A stretch of DNA of 64,000 nt, taken from the NCBI RefSeq assembly GCF_003259615.1, contig NZ_QLLR01000031.1, positions 1 through 64,000 on the forward strand, read 5' to 3'. Under the pieces are notes generated by a model that made no database searches, was not told the origin of the DNA, and saw only the letters and a list, made by a program, of their open reading frames with translations. This document shows positions 52,845 to 61,671 of this stretch, piece by piece. Position numbers and translations under genes: made by a program. Source of the stretch: Pedobacter cryoconitis (GTDB lineage Bacteria; Bacteroidota; Bacteroidia; Sphingobacteriales; Sphingobacteriaceae). The first letter of the stretch is position 1. The number at the start of each line of letters is the position of its first letter.

Positions 52845-52938
52845 ATAAAAGCTAATTCATTAAGAGCGTGCCTTAATTTAGATGATAAATCTCAGGTAGT
52901 TTCTTAATATATTTACAAATTAAATATTAAACATCCAC

Positions 52939-54708
52939 ATGAAAGAATTTTTTAAATATGTTTTTGCTACCGTCGTAGGAATTATCATTTCCACTTTTCT
53001 TATTGCCATTTTCTTTATAGTTTTTGTGGTCGCACTGGTTTCTTCCATAGACAGCGACAAAACTGTGGATGTTGTCAGTAACTCTGTGCTCTATCTTAAC
53101 CTTGACCAGACCATTAAAGAGCGTACCCCAAACAAAACACTCGATAATCTGCCTATTATAGGTTCAAACGTTGGAAAAAGCCTTGGCTTTAACGATTTGA
53201 TGAGAGCTTTAAAAAGAGCAAAGACAGATGATAACATTAAATGTATTTATCTGAATGTAAGTTCTCCAAGAGCAGGAAAAGCAACTTTAAAAGAAATCAG
53301 GGATGCCTTGATCGATTTTAAAACCAGTAAGAAAAAAATCATCGCTTATAGTGAAGTTTATACACAGGATGCCTATTACCTGGCTTCAGTAGCCGATAAA
53401 GTTTACCTGAACCCGCAAGGTGCTTTAGAATTCAAAGGCTTTAGCTCTCAGCTAACCTTTTTTAAAGGTGCTATGGAAAAACTCGGCGTAGAAGCACAGA
53501 TTATCCGTGTGGGTAATTATAAAAGTGCTGTGGAGCCATTTACAAATGATAAAATGAGTGATTATAACCGTCAGCAGGTTACCGCTTATCTGGGTGGCTT
53601 ATACAGTACCTTCTTGGAAGGAATCTCTGTATCCAGAAATATCCCAAAAGATAGTTTGTATAAGATGGCTGATACTTATAAAATTCAAGCTCCTAAGGAT
53701 GCACTGACTTATAAAATGATAGACGGTCTTAAATATAAAGATGAAGTTATCGATGAATTGAAAGCGTTAAGCGGAACAGGCAAAAAGGAAACTATTGCTA
53801 CCGTTAGCATCAATGATTATGCAACCAATCAGAAAGAAGAAAAAAGTGAAAGTAAAAACAAAATAGCAGTTATTTATGCCAATGGCGATATTACTGGTGG
53901 CGAAGGCAGTGATGAATCTATTGGTTCAGAGCGTATTTCACGTGCCATCAGAAAAGCCAGACAGGACGATAAAATCAAAGCTATTGTACTTCGCGTAAAT
54001 TCAGGTGGTGGTAGTGCATTGGCTTCAGACGTAATCTGGAGAGAAATTATACTGGCTAAAAAAGTAAAGCCTGTGATGGCATCTTTCGGTGATGTTGCGG
54101 CTTCGGGCGGTTACTATATCGCTTGTGCGGCCGACTCTATTTTTGTACAGCCAAATACTATTACCGGTTCTATCGGAGTATTCGGGATCATACCTAATTT
54201 CCAGAACCTGTTAACCAATAAAATAGGGATTACTTTTGACGGTGTAAAAACTGGTCAGTATGCTGATATTATGAGTACGAACCGTCCGTTAACTCCGGGA
54301 GAAAGATTAATCATTCAAACAGATGTGAACCATGTATATGATACTTTCACCAGCCGCGTTGCAGAAGGGCGTAAGCGCTCTAAAGCTTATATCGACTCCA
54401 TAGGGGGCGGACATGTCTGGGTAGGTACTGATGCAGTAAGAATCGGTTTGGCAGATAAGATCGGCAGCTTTAATGATGCGATCGTTGCAGCCGGTAAAAA
54501 AGCGAAACTTAGCAATTATAAAATTGTAGAATATCCTGAGAAAATAGATCCGTTAAAATCTTTCTTATCGGATGCAGGAGATAATGTAAGGATGTATTAT
54601 GCAAAACAGGAATTCGGCGAAAACTTCCTGTTGTATCAGCAATTGAAAAAAGTAGTGGTGAACAGCGGTATTCAGGCAAAAATGCCATTCGAAATTAATA
54701 TTCAATAA
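52939..54708 (+). CDS. sppA: Signal peptide peptidase SppA (67K type)
   Basis: The 589-residue membrane serine protease has one N-terminal transmembrane helix (about 8-33) and tandem S49 domains. The catalytic Lys is in VGNYKSAVEPFTNDKMS (first domain) and the nucleophile Ser in DVAASGGYYIACAADSIF (second domain). IKAIVLRVNSGGGSALASD is typical. It degrades leftover signal peptides in the membrane. A 19-bp hairpin terminator follows. Confidence 0.96.
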   Translation: MKEFFKYVFATVVGIIISTFLIAIFFIVFVVALVSSIDSDKTVDVVSNSVLYLNLDQTIKERTPNKTLDNLPIIGSNVGKSLGFNDLMRALKRAKTDDNIKCIYLNVSSPRAGKATLKEIRDALIDFKTSKKKIIAYSEVYTQDAYYLASVADKVYLNPQGALEFKGFSSQLTFFKGAMEKLGVEAQIIRVGNYKSAVEPFTNDKMSDYNRQQVTAYLGGLYSTFLEGISVSRNIPKDSLYKMADTYKIQAPKDALTYKMIDGLKYKDEVIDELKALSGTGKKETIATVSINDYATNQKEEKSESKNKIAVIYANGDITGGEGSDESIGSERISRAIRKARQDDKIKAIVLRVNSGGGSALASDVIWREIILAKKVKPVMASFGDVAASGGYYIACAADSIFVQPNTITGSIGVFGIIPNFQNLLTNKIGITFDGVKTGQYADIMSTNRPLTPGERLIIQTDVNHVYDTFTSRVAEGRKRSKAYIDSIGGGHVWVGTDAVRIGLADKIGSFNDAIVAAGKKAKLSNYKIVEYPEKIDPLKSFLSDAGDNVRMYYAKQEFGENFLLYQQLKKVVVNSGIQAKMPFEINIQ

Positions 54709-54727
54709 CGTCATTGTTATTAACAAG

Positions 54728-54773
54728 GCAAAAAAAGCCGTCTCACGAGTAATTGTGAGACGGCTTTTTTTGC
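54728..54773 (+). terminator. Terminator after sppA
   Basis: A 19-bp perfect stem (54728-54746 with 54755-54773; core agccgtctcac/gtgagacggct) has an 8-base loop and a T7 run inside the 3' arm. Confidence 0.93.
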
Positions 54774-54872
54774 AGCACACAATTTCTTTATTAAACTATT
54801 TATTCACAATAGAAACATTTATTAACTTTAAAACATAAAACAGGAGTAGCTTGCTCATAAATCATTAGAATT

Positions 54873-55751
54873 ATGTTAGCTATTACAAATAAATACATTG
54901 ATCCATTATCAGATTTTGGATTCAAACATCTTTTCGGCGGTGAGCCTAATAAAGAAATCATGATTGCCTTTTTAAACGCATTGTTCGAGGGAGAAAAACA
55001 CATTATTGATCTTGTATATAATCCAACTGAACTCGCTGGTGATGACAAGGAGAATAAAAAGATCTTCTTCGATTTGTTATGTACCGGAGACAGGGGCGAG
55101 CAATTTATCGTGGAGATGCAGCGGGCAGCACATGATAATTTTGAAGATCGCTGCATCTTTTACCTGAGCCGGCTGATTCAACAGCAGAAGTTGATGAACA
55201 AGGGTAACTGGAAAGTTAAACTAAAAGAAGTTTTCCTGATTGCAATTCTGGATTTTAAAATGAAGAATTGTCTGAGTGATGATTATTTGCAAAGTATTTC
55301 ACTGGTCAATACAGGTACCGGTAAAATATTCCACAATGGACTGGGATTTAAGTTTTTAGAATTGCCTAAGTTTGAGAAGAAAGAAGATGAACTGGAAAAT
55401 GAGCTGGACAAATGGGTTTATATGCTTAAACACATGCACAGTTTGAATCAGATTCCTAAGTATCTGGATAAACGTATTTTTGAAAAAATATTTAAGATCG
55501 CTGAAATGAACGAATTATCACCAGAACAACAACTTTTATATATATCGATTTTACAGCAAGAGGAAGACGATATAGGCTTGATGGAATGTAAAATAGAAAG
55601 AGCAGAAAAAGAAGGACTGGAGAAAGGGCTGGAAAAAGGGAAATATGAAACTGCCCTGGCCATCGCAAGAAAAATGAAAGAAGAACACTTCGATCCTGTT
55701 AAAATTGCCGGGTTTACTGCACTCTCTATAGAAGAAATAGAAGGTCTGTAA
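54873..55751 (+). CDS. Rpn/PD-(D/E)XK nuclease family transposase-like protein
   Basis: The 292-residue protein matches the Rpn family (recombination-promoting nuclease, formerly transposase_31). Seen are YIDPLSDFGFKHLFGGEPNK and FDLLCTGDRGEQFIVEMQRA, with the D-x10-ExQ nuclease core (Asp in FDLLC, Glu in VEMQ). FEDRCIFYLSRLIQQQ follows. The C-terminus has a charged repeat-like segment (EKEGLEKGLEKGKYETAL) usual in the family. These proteins cut DNA and raise RecA-independent recombination; some serve in phage defence. It stands alone between two strong hairpins. Confidence 0.9.
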   Translation: MLAITNKYIDPLSDFGFKHLFGGEPNKEIMIAFLNALFEGEKHIIDLVYNPTELAGDDKENKKIFFDLLCTGDRGEQFIVEMQRAAHDNFEDRCIFYLSRLIQQQKLMNKGNWKVKLKEVFLIAILDFKMKNCLSDDYLQSISLVNTGTGKIFHNGLGFKFLELPKFEKKEDELENELDKWVYMLKHMHSLNQIPKYLDKRIFEKIFKIAEMNELSPEQQLLYISILQQEEDDIGLMECKIERAEKEGLEKGLEKGKYETALAIARKMKEEHFDPVKIAGFTALSIEEIEGL

Positions 55752-55753
55752 CC

Positions 55754-55789
55754 ATACATAAGGCTATCATATATGATAGCCTTATGTAT
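55754..55789. terminator. 17-bp perfect hairpin between convergent genes
   Basis: atacataaggctatcat (55754-55770) and its inverse (55773-55789) leave a 2-base centre. It lies 2 bases past the Rpn stop and 9 bases before the stop of the glycoamylase-like gene. Confidence 0.82.
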
Positions 55790-55797
55790 CCCTTTGA

Positions 55798-57111
55798 TCA
55801 TTTAGCCCCCACAAAAGCAAATACAGGGAACTTATAATCGTTATTCACCGTAAAAAAGTCCTGACCACAATGCTCAGTTAAAGTGGCCAGTCCAAAAAGC
55901 ATCGTTGAATAATCAATCCCCTGAACTTCATTAGCTGTCCAGACAGGATCTTTCACACTATATCTCCATAAAATATCGTAAGCAGTTCCCGGAAGCTTGT
56001 AAACCCCTTTATGGGCCCTATACAAATTCATCAAATCATTTTTAGCCATAGGACTAACCGGAATAAAGCCTCCTATAATATGCGGAGAAACTACCTGTCC
56101 GGCATTATCATTAATCCTGTTCGCATGATAACCTGAAGGATCACTCCCCGCTCCCAAGCCCCATTCGTAACGTGCTGCACCTGTAATTCCAGTCCACCAC
56201 TGCTGATCAGCGAGCATCGCATTTTTCATATAGTTCATATAAACCGGACTGGCTGAATATGGCCGGCACAGGTAATAACAAAACTGGGGAATAAAATCAG
56301 AAAGATAAGAACCCGGATAATCAGTCAGCAATTCCTGACCAGCATAATTCGATTTAGGTAAATTAGCCGTATTCGCATAAAAATTAGTCCATAAATTGGT
56401 TGCAGGCCCTCCTTTTCCATTTTCGGCTTTATAAGCCAGGTGAGCCAGCAACATGTATTCATTGTAAACCGACGTAGTACCTATGCCGTTACCATTTGCA
56501 TCCAGCGTAAGATACAGCTTACCAGTTACCGGATCGGCAATCGCTTTTGACCAGTCAATCGATTGGTATAAAGAATCTGCAAGCCCGGAAATCGTCTGGT
56601 TACTTTTAAAATAATTCTTACAAAACAGAGCACCCGAAACCATTATAGCCGCATCAACAGTACTATACTCAGAGCCCCATTCCTGTGTACCAGTCTCCAT
56701 ATTCACAAAATGTCTTGGAAATCCAGCCGTATTTACATCCAGTTTAAAAGTCTTATTGCGTGCAAGAACGCTTCTTAAAGTAGTGATGGCCTGCTTATCC
56801 GCATCCGGAGCCCATTTCATTTGATCGGCAATACAAAGTGATACCAATCCGATGCCGATATTAGCTACAGAAGCCGGGTGATAATCAGTTCCTTTAAACA
56901 ATTTTGAGTCTCTGTAAATTCCAATCACATTCCGCTGCATTTCATATACCCGGTATGAATTCCTGAATAATACAGCCAGCGTATCTGCTACGCCATTCTT
57001 GACCACCACAGGCGGATCAGCAGAAGTATTATCTTTTTTGCACGATACAATCCCTCCAAAGAAAATCAAGGATAAAATGTACAGAATGGTTTTATTAAAG
57101 TTCTTCTTCAT
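55798..57111 (-). CDS. Glycoamylase-like (GH144-type) lipoprotein
   Basis: The 437-residue protein has a lipoprotein signal (lipobox GIVSC) and an alpha/alpha-barrel-like body. Segments STVDAAIMVSGALFCKNYF, NEYMLLAHLAYKAENG, YEWGLGAGSDPSGYHANRIN and GQVVSPHIIGGFIPVSP match the bacterial glycoamylase domain that includes GH144 endo-beta-1,2-glucanases. The acidic residues in STVDAA and NEYM are candidate catalytic or substrate-binding groups. Substrate assignment is inference; no SusCD pair is adjacent. A small lipoprotein gene lies 57 bases upstream on the same strand. Confidence 0.72.
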   Translation of the reverse strand: MKKNFNKTILYILSLIFFGGIVSCKKDNTSADPPVVVKNGVADTLAVLFRNSYRVYEMQRNVIGIYRDSKLFKGTDYHPASVANIGIGLVSLCIADQMKWAPDADKQAITTLRSVLARNKTFKLDVNTAGFPRHFVNMETGTQEWGSEYSTVDAAIMVSGALFCKNYFKSNQTISGLADSLYQSIDWSKAIADPVTGKLYLTLDANGNGIGTTSVYNEYMLLAHLAYKAENGKGGPATNLWTNFYANTANLPKSNYAGQELLTDYPGSYLSDFIPQFCYYLCRPYSASPVYMNYMKNAMLADQQWWTGITGAARYEWGLGAGSDPSGYHANRINDNAGQVVSPHIIGGFIPVSPMAKNDLMNLYRAHKGVYKLPGTAYDILWRYSVKDPVWTANEVQGIDYSTMLFGLATLTEHCGQDFFTVNNDYKFPVFAFVGAK

Positions 57112-57168
57112 AGGAATAAAATCAGATCCTCATAAGATAAGTATATTCCAGAGAACAAGCTATGCAGC

Positions 57169-57777
57169 TTACAATTTCTTCCAGCCCGGATACATTGTCA
57201 GATAAACTCCGTTCACAGATTTATTTGGCGGATGTATCGTAATCGCAGTACAAGTATCCTTCTGCACATCAAAAGCTATTCCTTTAGACACCGCATCATA
57301 AACCGTAAGCCCGGCTTTAGTTTTTAAATGCGTATAAGCCGCTGCTTTTTCAAGTTCAGGATAAGCCGCCTTTAAGGCCGCTAAGCTTACACCAGTATGA
57401 ATCCCTTCGGCGGTACTAAAATCAGGGTCAGCAACGGAAATCTGTTTCACAGCCTTGACCACCATATTACTATCCCGGTAAGAAGAAAAGATAAGCAATG
57501 GCGCTTTCTTATTCCAGACCGCTAATGCACTTCCCATTGCTGCATCACCATCGTCAGGCTTACCTAACAACTTGAATACTTCCTGCATATCCTGCCCCAG
57601 GTAAATAATTCCTGCCTGTTTACCAGCAACAATCAGCCTGGCACTCTCTATTTTTTTCTGTTCTTTAGCATTAACTGCATGCGCAGTTGAAAAAGGATCT
57701 TTCTTCTGATCTGCAGGAGAATGACAAGCCGCAGCGACAGCGATCAACAGCAATCCCGTATAATTTAATTTGTTCAT
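57169..57777 (-). CDS. Small lipoprotein, SmpA-like repeat, unknown function
   Basis: From the ATG at 57777 there are 202 residues with a lipobox (AVAAAC). The mature part contains GIIYLGQDMQEVFKLLGKPDD and later GIHTGVSLAALKAAYPELEK. These two similar beta-alpha units recall the SmpA/OmlA fold seen in envelope lipoproteins. The same-strand glycoamylase-like gene follows, so the two may act together. The in-frame TTG at 57786 was rejected. Confidence 0.7.
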   Translation of the reverse strand: MNKLNYTGLLLIAVAAACHSPADQKKDPFSTAHAVNAKEQKKIESARLIVAGKQAGIIYLGQDMQEVFKLLGKPDDGDAAMGSALAVWNKKAPLLIFSSYRDSNMVVKAVKQISVADPDFSTAEGIHTGVSLAALKAAYPELEKAAAYTHLKTKAGLTVYDAVSKGIAFDVQKDTCTAITIHPPNKSVNGVYLTMYPGWKKL

Positions 57778-57894
57778 CAATATCAAATATTAGTTTGTAT
57801 ACGTTTCCTAAAAATAACAGGTACTATCCTTAATAACAGGACCAGAAACACATTGTTCCAAAAAAACGCTTCTTTTTATTTATTTTTACCCCCG

Positions 57895-59580
57895 ATGGAA
57901 AACAAAACCATAGCCCGCAGTCTCAGACTCCTTTCACAATTGATGGAGCTCCACAATGAGAACCCTTTCAAAATCAAATCAATAGCAAATGCTGCCTTCA
58001 AAGTAGACAAGCTGCCTTATGCAATCAGCAGTAAAACCATGGAGGAAATCGAGAAAATCGATGGACTGGGTAAAAGTACGGCCGCTAAAGTTGCAGAACT
58101 GCTGCAGACCGGAACTATGGCAGAGTTGCAGAATATTCTTGCAGAAACGCCAGAAGGAATAGTTGAAATGCTTGGTATCAAAGGTATTGGTCCAAAAAAG
58201 ATTGTGGTGATCTGGAAAGATCTGGGTATTGAGAACATCGGAGAATTATACTATGCCTGTAATGAAAACCGCCTGATAGAAGCCAAAGGCTTCGGATTAA
58301 AAACACAGGAAGAGATCAAAAAGGTCATTGAATTTAAGATGGCTGCTCAGGGTAAATTCCTGTATGCACAAGCAGAAACTTTGGTCAGCACCCTTTCTTC
58401 AGAACTGGAAATCTGGTTAAACCAGATTAATAAAGACAGCCTGTTCAGCGTTGCCGGAGAATACCGCAGATACCTGGAAATCATCAATGAACTTGATTTT
58501 GTGATTGGCGCTGAAGATCCCGCTGCTGTAATAACTGGTCTTCCGCTGTTGAAAGAGCTTACTTTCGAAAAGCAAACAGAAAACCAATATACAGCCATGA
58601 GTACTTTTGGCTTAAAAATACAACTGCATATTTATCCGAAAGCAGCTTACTACCTGAACCTCTTTAAACTAACTGGTAACGAAGCTCACGTAACTGAAGT
58701 TTTAGCCTTAGCCGGTGATGGCCCTTTTGCGGATGAACAGGCTATTTACAGTAAAGCCGGACTTGCTTTCGTGACCCCGGAACTCAGAGAAGGACTAGAC
58801 GAGATAGTGCTTGCAAAAGCAAATAAACTTCCGGAGCTGATCACTTACAATGATCTCAAAGGAAGTCTTCACAACCACTCTACCTGGAGTGACGGCGTGC
58901 ATACCTTAGAACAAATGGCTGTTTATTGTAAAGACAACCTTAACCTGGAATATCTGGGGATGTGTGATCACTCTAAATCTGCATTTTATGCCAACGGATT
59001 AAACGAGCAGCGCATCTTCGCCCAGCATAAAGAAATAGATGCCCTGAATGAAAAACTGGCACCTTTTAAAATATTTAAAGGAATTGAAAGTGATATTCTG
59101 AATGACGGCTCACTGGATTACAGTGATGACGTACTGAAAACATTCGATTTCGTTGTAGCCTCCGTCCATAGTAATTTAAGAATGGATGAAGAAAAAGCAA
59201 CAGCAAGACTGATTAAGGCAGTTGAAAACCCTTATACAACAATACTGGGCCACCCAACCGGCCGCTTGTTATTAAGCCGTAAAGGTTACCCTATAGATTA
59301 TGCTAAAATCATTGATGCCTGTGCAGCCAATAATGTAGTGATTGAAATCAACGCAAACCCACTGCGTTTAGACCTGGACTGGAGGTGGCATCGCTATGCG
59401 CTGGAAAAAGGCGTATTGCTTTCGGTAAATCCTGATGCGCACCGTATGGAAGGCTTCAGAGACATGCACTATGGTGTATATATTGGAAGAAAAGGAGGCT
59501 TACAAGCAAAACAATGCTTAAACGCATTCACTTTAGCTGAAATTACTGCTTTTTTTAACAGCGTAAAACCCGGCATTTAA
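57895..59580 (+). CDS. PolX-like protein: degenerate polymerase domain plus PHP domain
   Basis: From the ATG at 57895 the protein has about 561 residues. It has an N-terminal 8-kDa-like helical domain and HhH motifs (IDGLGKSTAAKVAELLQTG; LGIKGIGPKKIVVIWKDLGI), a family X nucleotidyltransferase region, and a C-terminal PHP domain. The polymerase site looks dead: the usual GS...DxD is GEYRR...NELDF, and the third Asp (VDxR) is replaced in KIQLHIYP. The PHP metal site is intact (LHNHSTWSDG; MCDHSKSAF; ASVHSN; NPDAHRM). It may act as a phosphoesterase or exonuclease in base-excision repair. Confidence 0.88.
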   Translation: MENKTIARSLRLLSQLMELHNENPFKIKSIANAAFKVDKLPYAISSKTMEEIEKIDGLGKSTAAKVAELLQTGTMAELQNILAETPEGIVEMLGIKGIGPKKIVVIWKDLGIENIGELYYACNENRLIEAKGFGLKTQEEIKKVIEFKMAAQGKFLYAQAETLVSTLSSELEIWLNQINKDSLFSVAGEYRRYLEIINELDFVIGAEDPAAVITGLPLLKELTFEKQTENQYTAMSTFGLKIQLHIYPKAAYYLNLFKLTGNEAHVTEVLALAGDGPFADEQAIYSKAGLAFVTPELREGLDEIVLAKANKLPELITYNDLKGSLHNHSTWSDGVHTLEQMAVYCKDNLNLEYLGMCDHSKSAFYANGLNEQRIFAQHKEIDALNEKLAPFKIFKGIESDILNDGSLDYSDDVLKTFDFVVASVHSNLRMDEEKATARLIKAVENPYTTILGHPTGRLLLSRKGYPIDYAKIIDACAANNVVIEINANPLRLDLDWRWHRYALEKGVLLSVNPDAHRMEGFRDMHYGVYIGRKGGLQAKQCLNAFTLAEITAFFNSVKPGI

Positions 59581-59620
59581 GTATCCCATTATACCTATCT
59601 TTGAACATTAATATATAAAC

Positions 59621-60604
59621 ATGCTTGCAGAAAAATTATATAATGCACATCATCAAAGTCAAAAACCTAAGATCCTTGTCATAGGTGACCTGATGCTTGA
59701 TCATTATATCATTGGCAGTGCGTCCAGGCTTTCACCAGAAGCACCTGTACCTATTGTAAATGTCAAAAAAGAAAATAAAATAATTGGTGGTGCAGCCAAT
59801 GTCGCCAGTAACCTGATCGATCTGGGTGCAAAGGTTTCCCTTGCCGGTATTATTGGCGATGACAGCTTTGGAGAAGAAATCAAAGCGATACTGCAAACTA
59901 AAAACATTGATACTCAGCTGATCTTAACCGATCAGTCGCGCCCAACAACCGTAAAAACCAGGGTAATCGCCGCTACACATCAGATTGTAAGAATAGATCA
60001 TGAGGAAACACATGATATTTCAGCTGAGCTGGAAGAAAGTTTCCTGAAAGCTGTTTATCCCCATATTGAAGCAAGTGATGTGATCATCCTTTCTGATTAT
60101 AACAAAGGCTTGCTGACTAAAAATTTATGCCTTACACTGATCGGCTACGCTAACCAGCATCAAAAGCGGATCATCGTTGACCCTAAAGGATTGGATTATA
60201 CTAAATATAAGGGCGCGTTTATCATCAAGCCTAACCGTAAAGAACTTGCGGAAGCAGCGAAAACAGAGAAAATACATAGCGCGGAAGAACTGGTTAAAGC
60301 TGCCGAAGTTATCTTTGACACTACCCAAGCTTCTTATTTAATTGTGACGCTCTCTGAAGGAGGAATAGCGATTATTACCCCCGATCACCATCAGATATTA
60401 CCAGTTATGGCTACCGAAGTTTATGACGTTACCGGTGCAGGGGATACCGTAATTGCGACACTGGCTTATTGCTTAACTTTGGGCCTTACTGTAGAAGAAG
60501 CTTGTCATATTGCAAACTATGCAGCTTCCATTGTCATTAAACATATTGGTAGCGCTACTACGACGGTTGATGAAATTTTAGCCGCCATCAAAACAACAAA
60601 CTAA
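59621..60604 (+). CDS. D-glycero-beta-D-manno-heptose-7-phosphate kinase (HldE kinase domain)
   Basis: The 327-residue PfkB-family kinase has VIGDLMLDHYIIGSASRLSPEA, GGAANVASNLIDLGAKVSL and the catalytic DVTGAGDTVIATLAYCL near the C-terminus. It phosphorylates D-glycero-D-manno-heptose-7-phosphate at C1 for ADP-heptose synthesis. In enterobacteria this is the first half of the fused HldE; here it is a separate gene. Its stop overlaps the gmhA start by one base (taATG). Confidence 0.93.
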   Translation: MLAEKLYNAHHQSQKPKILVIGDLMLDHYIIGSASRLSPEAPVPIVNVKKENKIIGGAANVASNLIDLGAKVSLAGIIGDDSFGEEIKAILQTKNIDTQLILTDQSRPTTVKTRVIAATHQIVRIDHEETHDISAELEESFLKAVYPHIEASDVIILSDYNKGLLTKNLCLTLIGYANQHQKRIIVDPKGLDYTKYKGAFIIKPNRKELAEAAKTEKIHSAEELVKAAEVIFDTTQASYLIVTLSEGGIAIITPDHHQILPVMATEVYDVTGAGDTVIATLAYCLTLGLTVEEACHIANYAASIVIKHIGSATTTVDEILAAIKTTN

Positions 60605-61158
60605 TGGTATTAGAAGAACTTCATCATCATAAAAACACAATTGACCAGGTGATTGCCAAACTGGTTCCTGAAATCGAAAATGGCTGTAAATTACTTACAG
60701 ACACCGTTCTTGCCGGAGGAAAGGTATTAATTGCTGGTAATGGCGGCAGCGCCGCCGATGCCCAGCATATTGCTGCAGAGTTAACCGGAAGATACGTTAA
60801 AGACCGCAAGGCCTTACCGGCAATAGCTTTAACTGTAGATACCTCTGCTTTAACAGCGATCAGTAATGATTACGGCTTTGAAAGAGTATTTGCCAGGCAA
60901 GTAGAGGCTTTTGCCCGTCCCGGCGATCTGTTTATAGCTATATCGACCAGCGGTAACAGCCCTAATATCATCCAGGCCTTACATACAGCCAGAGAATCAG
61001 GCTGCAAAATAATAGGCTTATCAGGAAGAGACGGCGGTCAGATGAATAACTTATGCGATTTAAACATTATTATACCTGATGATGTTACAGCACGTATACA
61101 AGAAATGCACATCCTGATCGGACATATCTTTTGTAAAGCAGTAGATAACTTATATTAA
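60604..61158 (+). CDS. gmhA: Sedoheptulose 7-phosphate isomerase
   Basis: The 184-residue SIS-domain protein has GGKVLIAGNGGSAADAQHIA and ELTGRY, with substrate-binding Ser in AISTSGNSPNIIQAL and the C-terminal EMHILIGHIFCKAVD. It converts sedoheptulose 7-phosphate to D-glycero-D-manno-heptose 7-phosphate, the first step of ADP-heptose synthesis. It is translationally coupled to the kinase gene in front and followed by the adenylyltransferase. Confidence 0.95.
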   Translation: MVLEELHHHKNTIDQVIAKLVPEIENGCKLLTDTVLAGGKVLIAGNGGSAADAQHIAAELTGRYVKDRKALPAIALTVDTSALTAISNDYGFERVFARQVEAFARPGDLFIAISTSGNSPNIIQALHTARESGCKIIGLSGRDGGQMNNLCDLNIIIPDDVTARIQEMHILIGHIFCKAVDNLY

Positions 61159-61168
61159 ATCAGTGAAC

Positions 61169-61660
61169 ATGAGTACCAATCATTCCATAAGCCCGAAAAT
61201 AGTTTCTTTACCCGAACTCACCCCACTAGTAAATCACTGGAAAGGAGAAGGCAAGAAAATTGTATTTACGAACGGCTGTTTTGATTTATTACACGCCGGG
61301 CATATCACTTATTTAACTGAAGCTGCAAGTTTAGGGGACATTCTGATTATCGGTTTGAACAGTGATGATTCTGTACAAAGACTAAAAGGTCCTTCAAGAC
61401 CAGTCAACAATGAAATCACCAGGTCTGTTATTTTAGGTTCGATGTCTTTCATTGATGCAGTAGTTTTCTTTAATGAAGACACCCCATTGGAGCTCATCAA
61501 AAAAGTAATGCCTGATGTACTGGTTAAAGGGGGTGATTATAAAACAGAAGAAATTGCAGGCGCTAAAGAAGTGATTGAGAATGGCGGTAAAGTACAAGTA
61601 TTAAGCTTTTTACCCGGATATTCTTCTACAGCAATCATTGATAAAATAAAAAACTCTTAA
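61169..61660 (+). CDS. D-glycero-beta-D-manno-heptose 1-phosphate adenylyltransferase (HldE second domain)
   Basis: The protein has about 163 residues from the ATG at 61169 (an in-frame GTG at 61163 is possible). The nucleotidyltransferase motif FTNGCFDLLHAGHITYL contains the HxGH site, and PDVLVKGGDYKTEEIAGAK and LPGYSSTAIIDKI are typical of the C-terminal half of HldE. It makes ADP-heptose. No gmhB phosphatase or hldD epimerase lies in this operon. Confidence 0.93.
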   Translation: MSTNHSISPKIVSLPELTPLVNHWKGEGKKIVFTNGCFDLLHAGHITYLTEAASLGDILIIGLNSDDSVQRLKGPSRPVNNEITRSVILGSMSFIDAVVFFNEDTPLELIKKVMPDVLVKGGDYKTEEIAGAKEVIENGGKVQVLSFLPGYSSTAIIDKIKNS

Positions 61661-61671
61661 CGTACCTGGAT

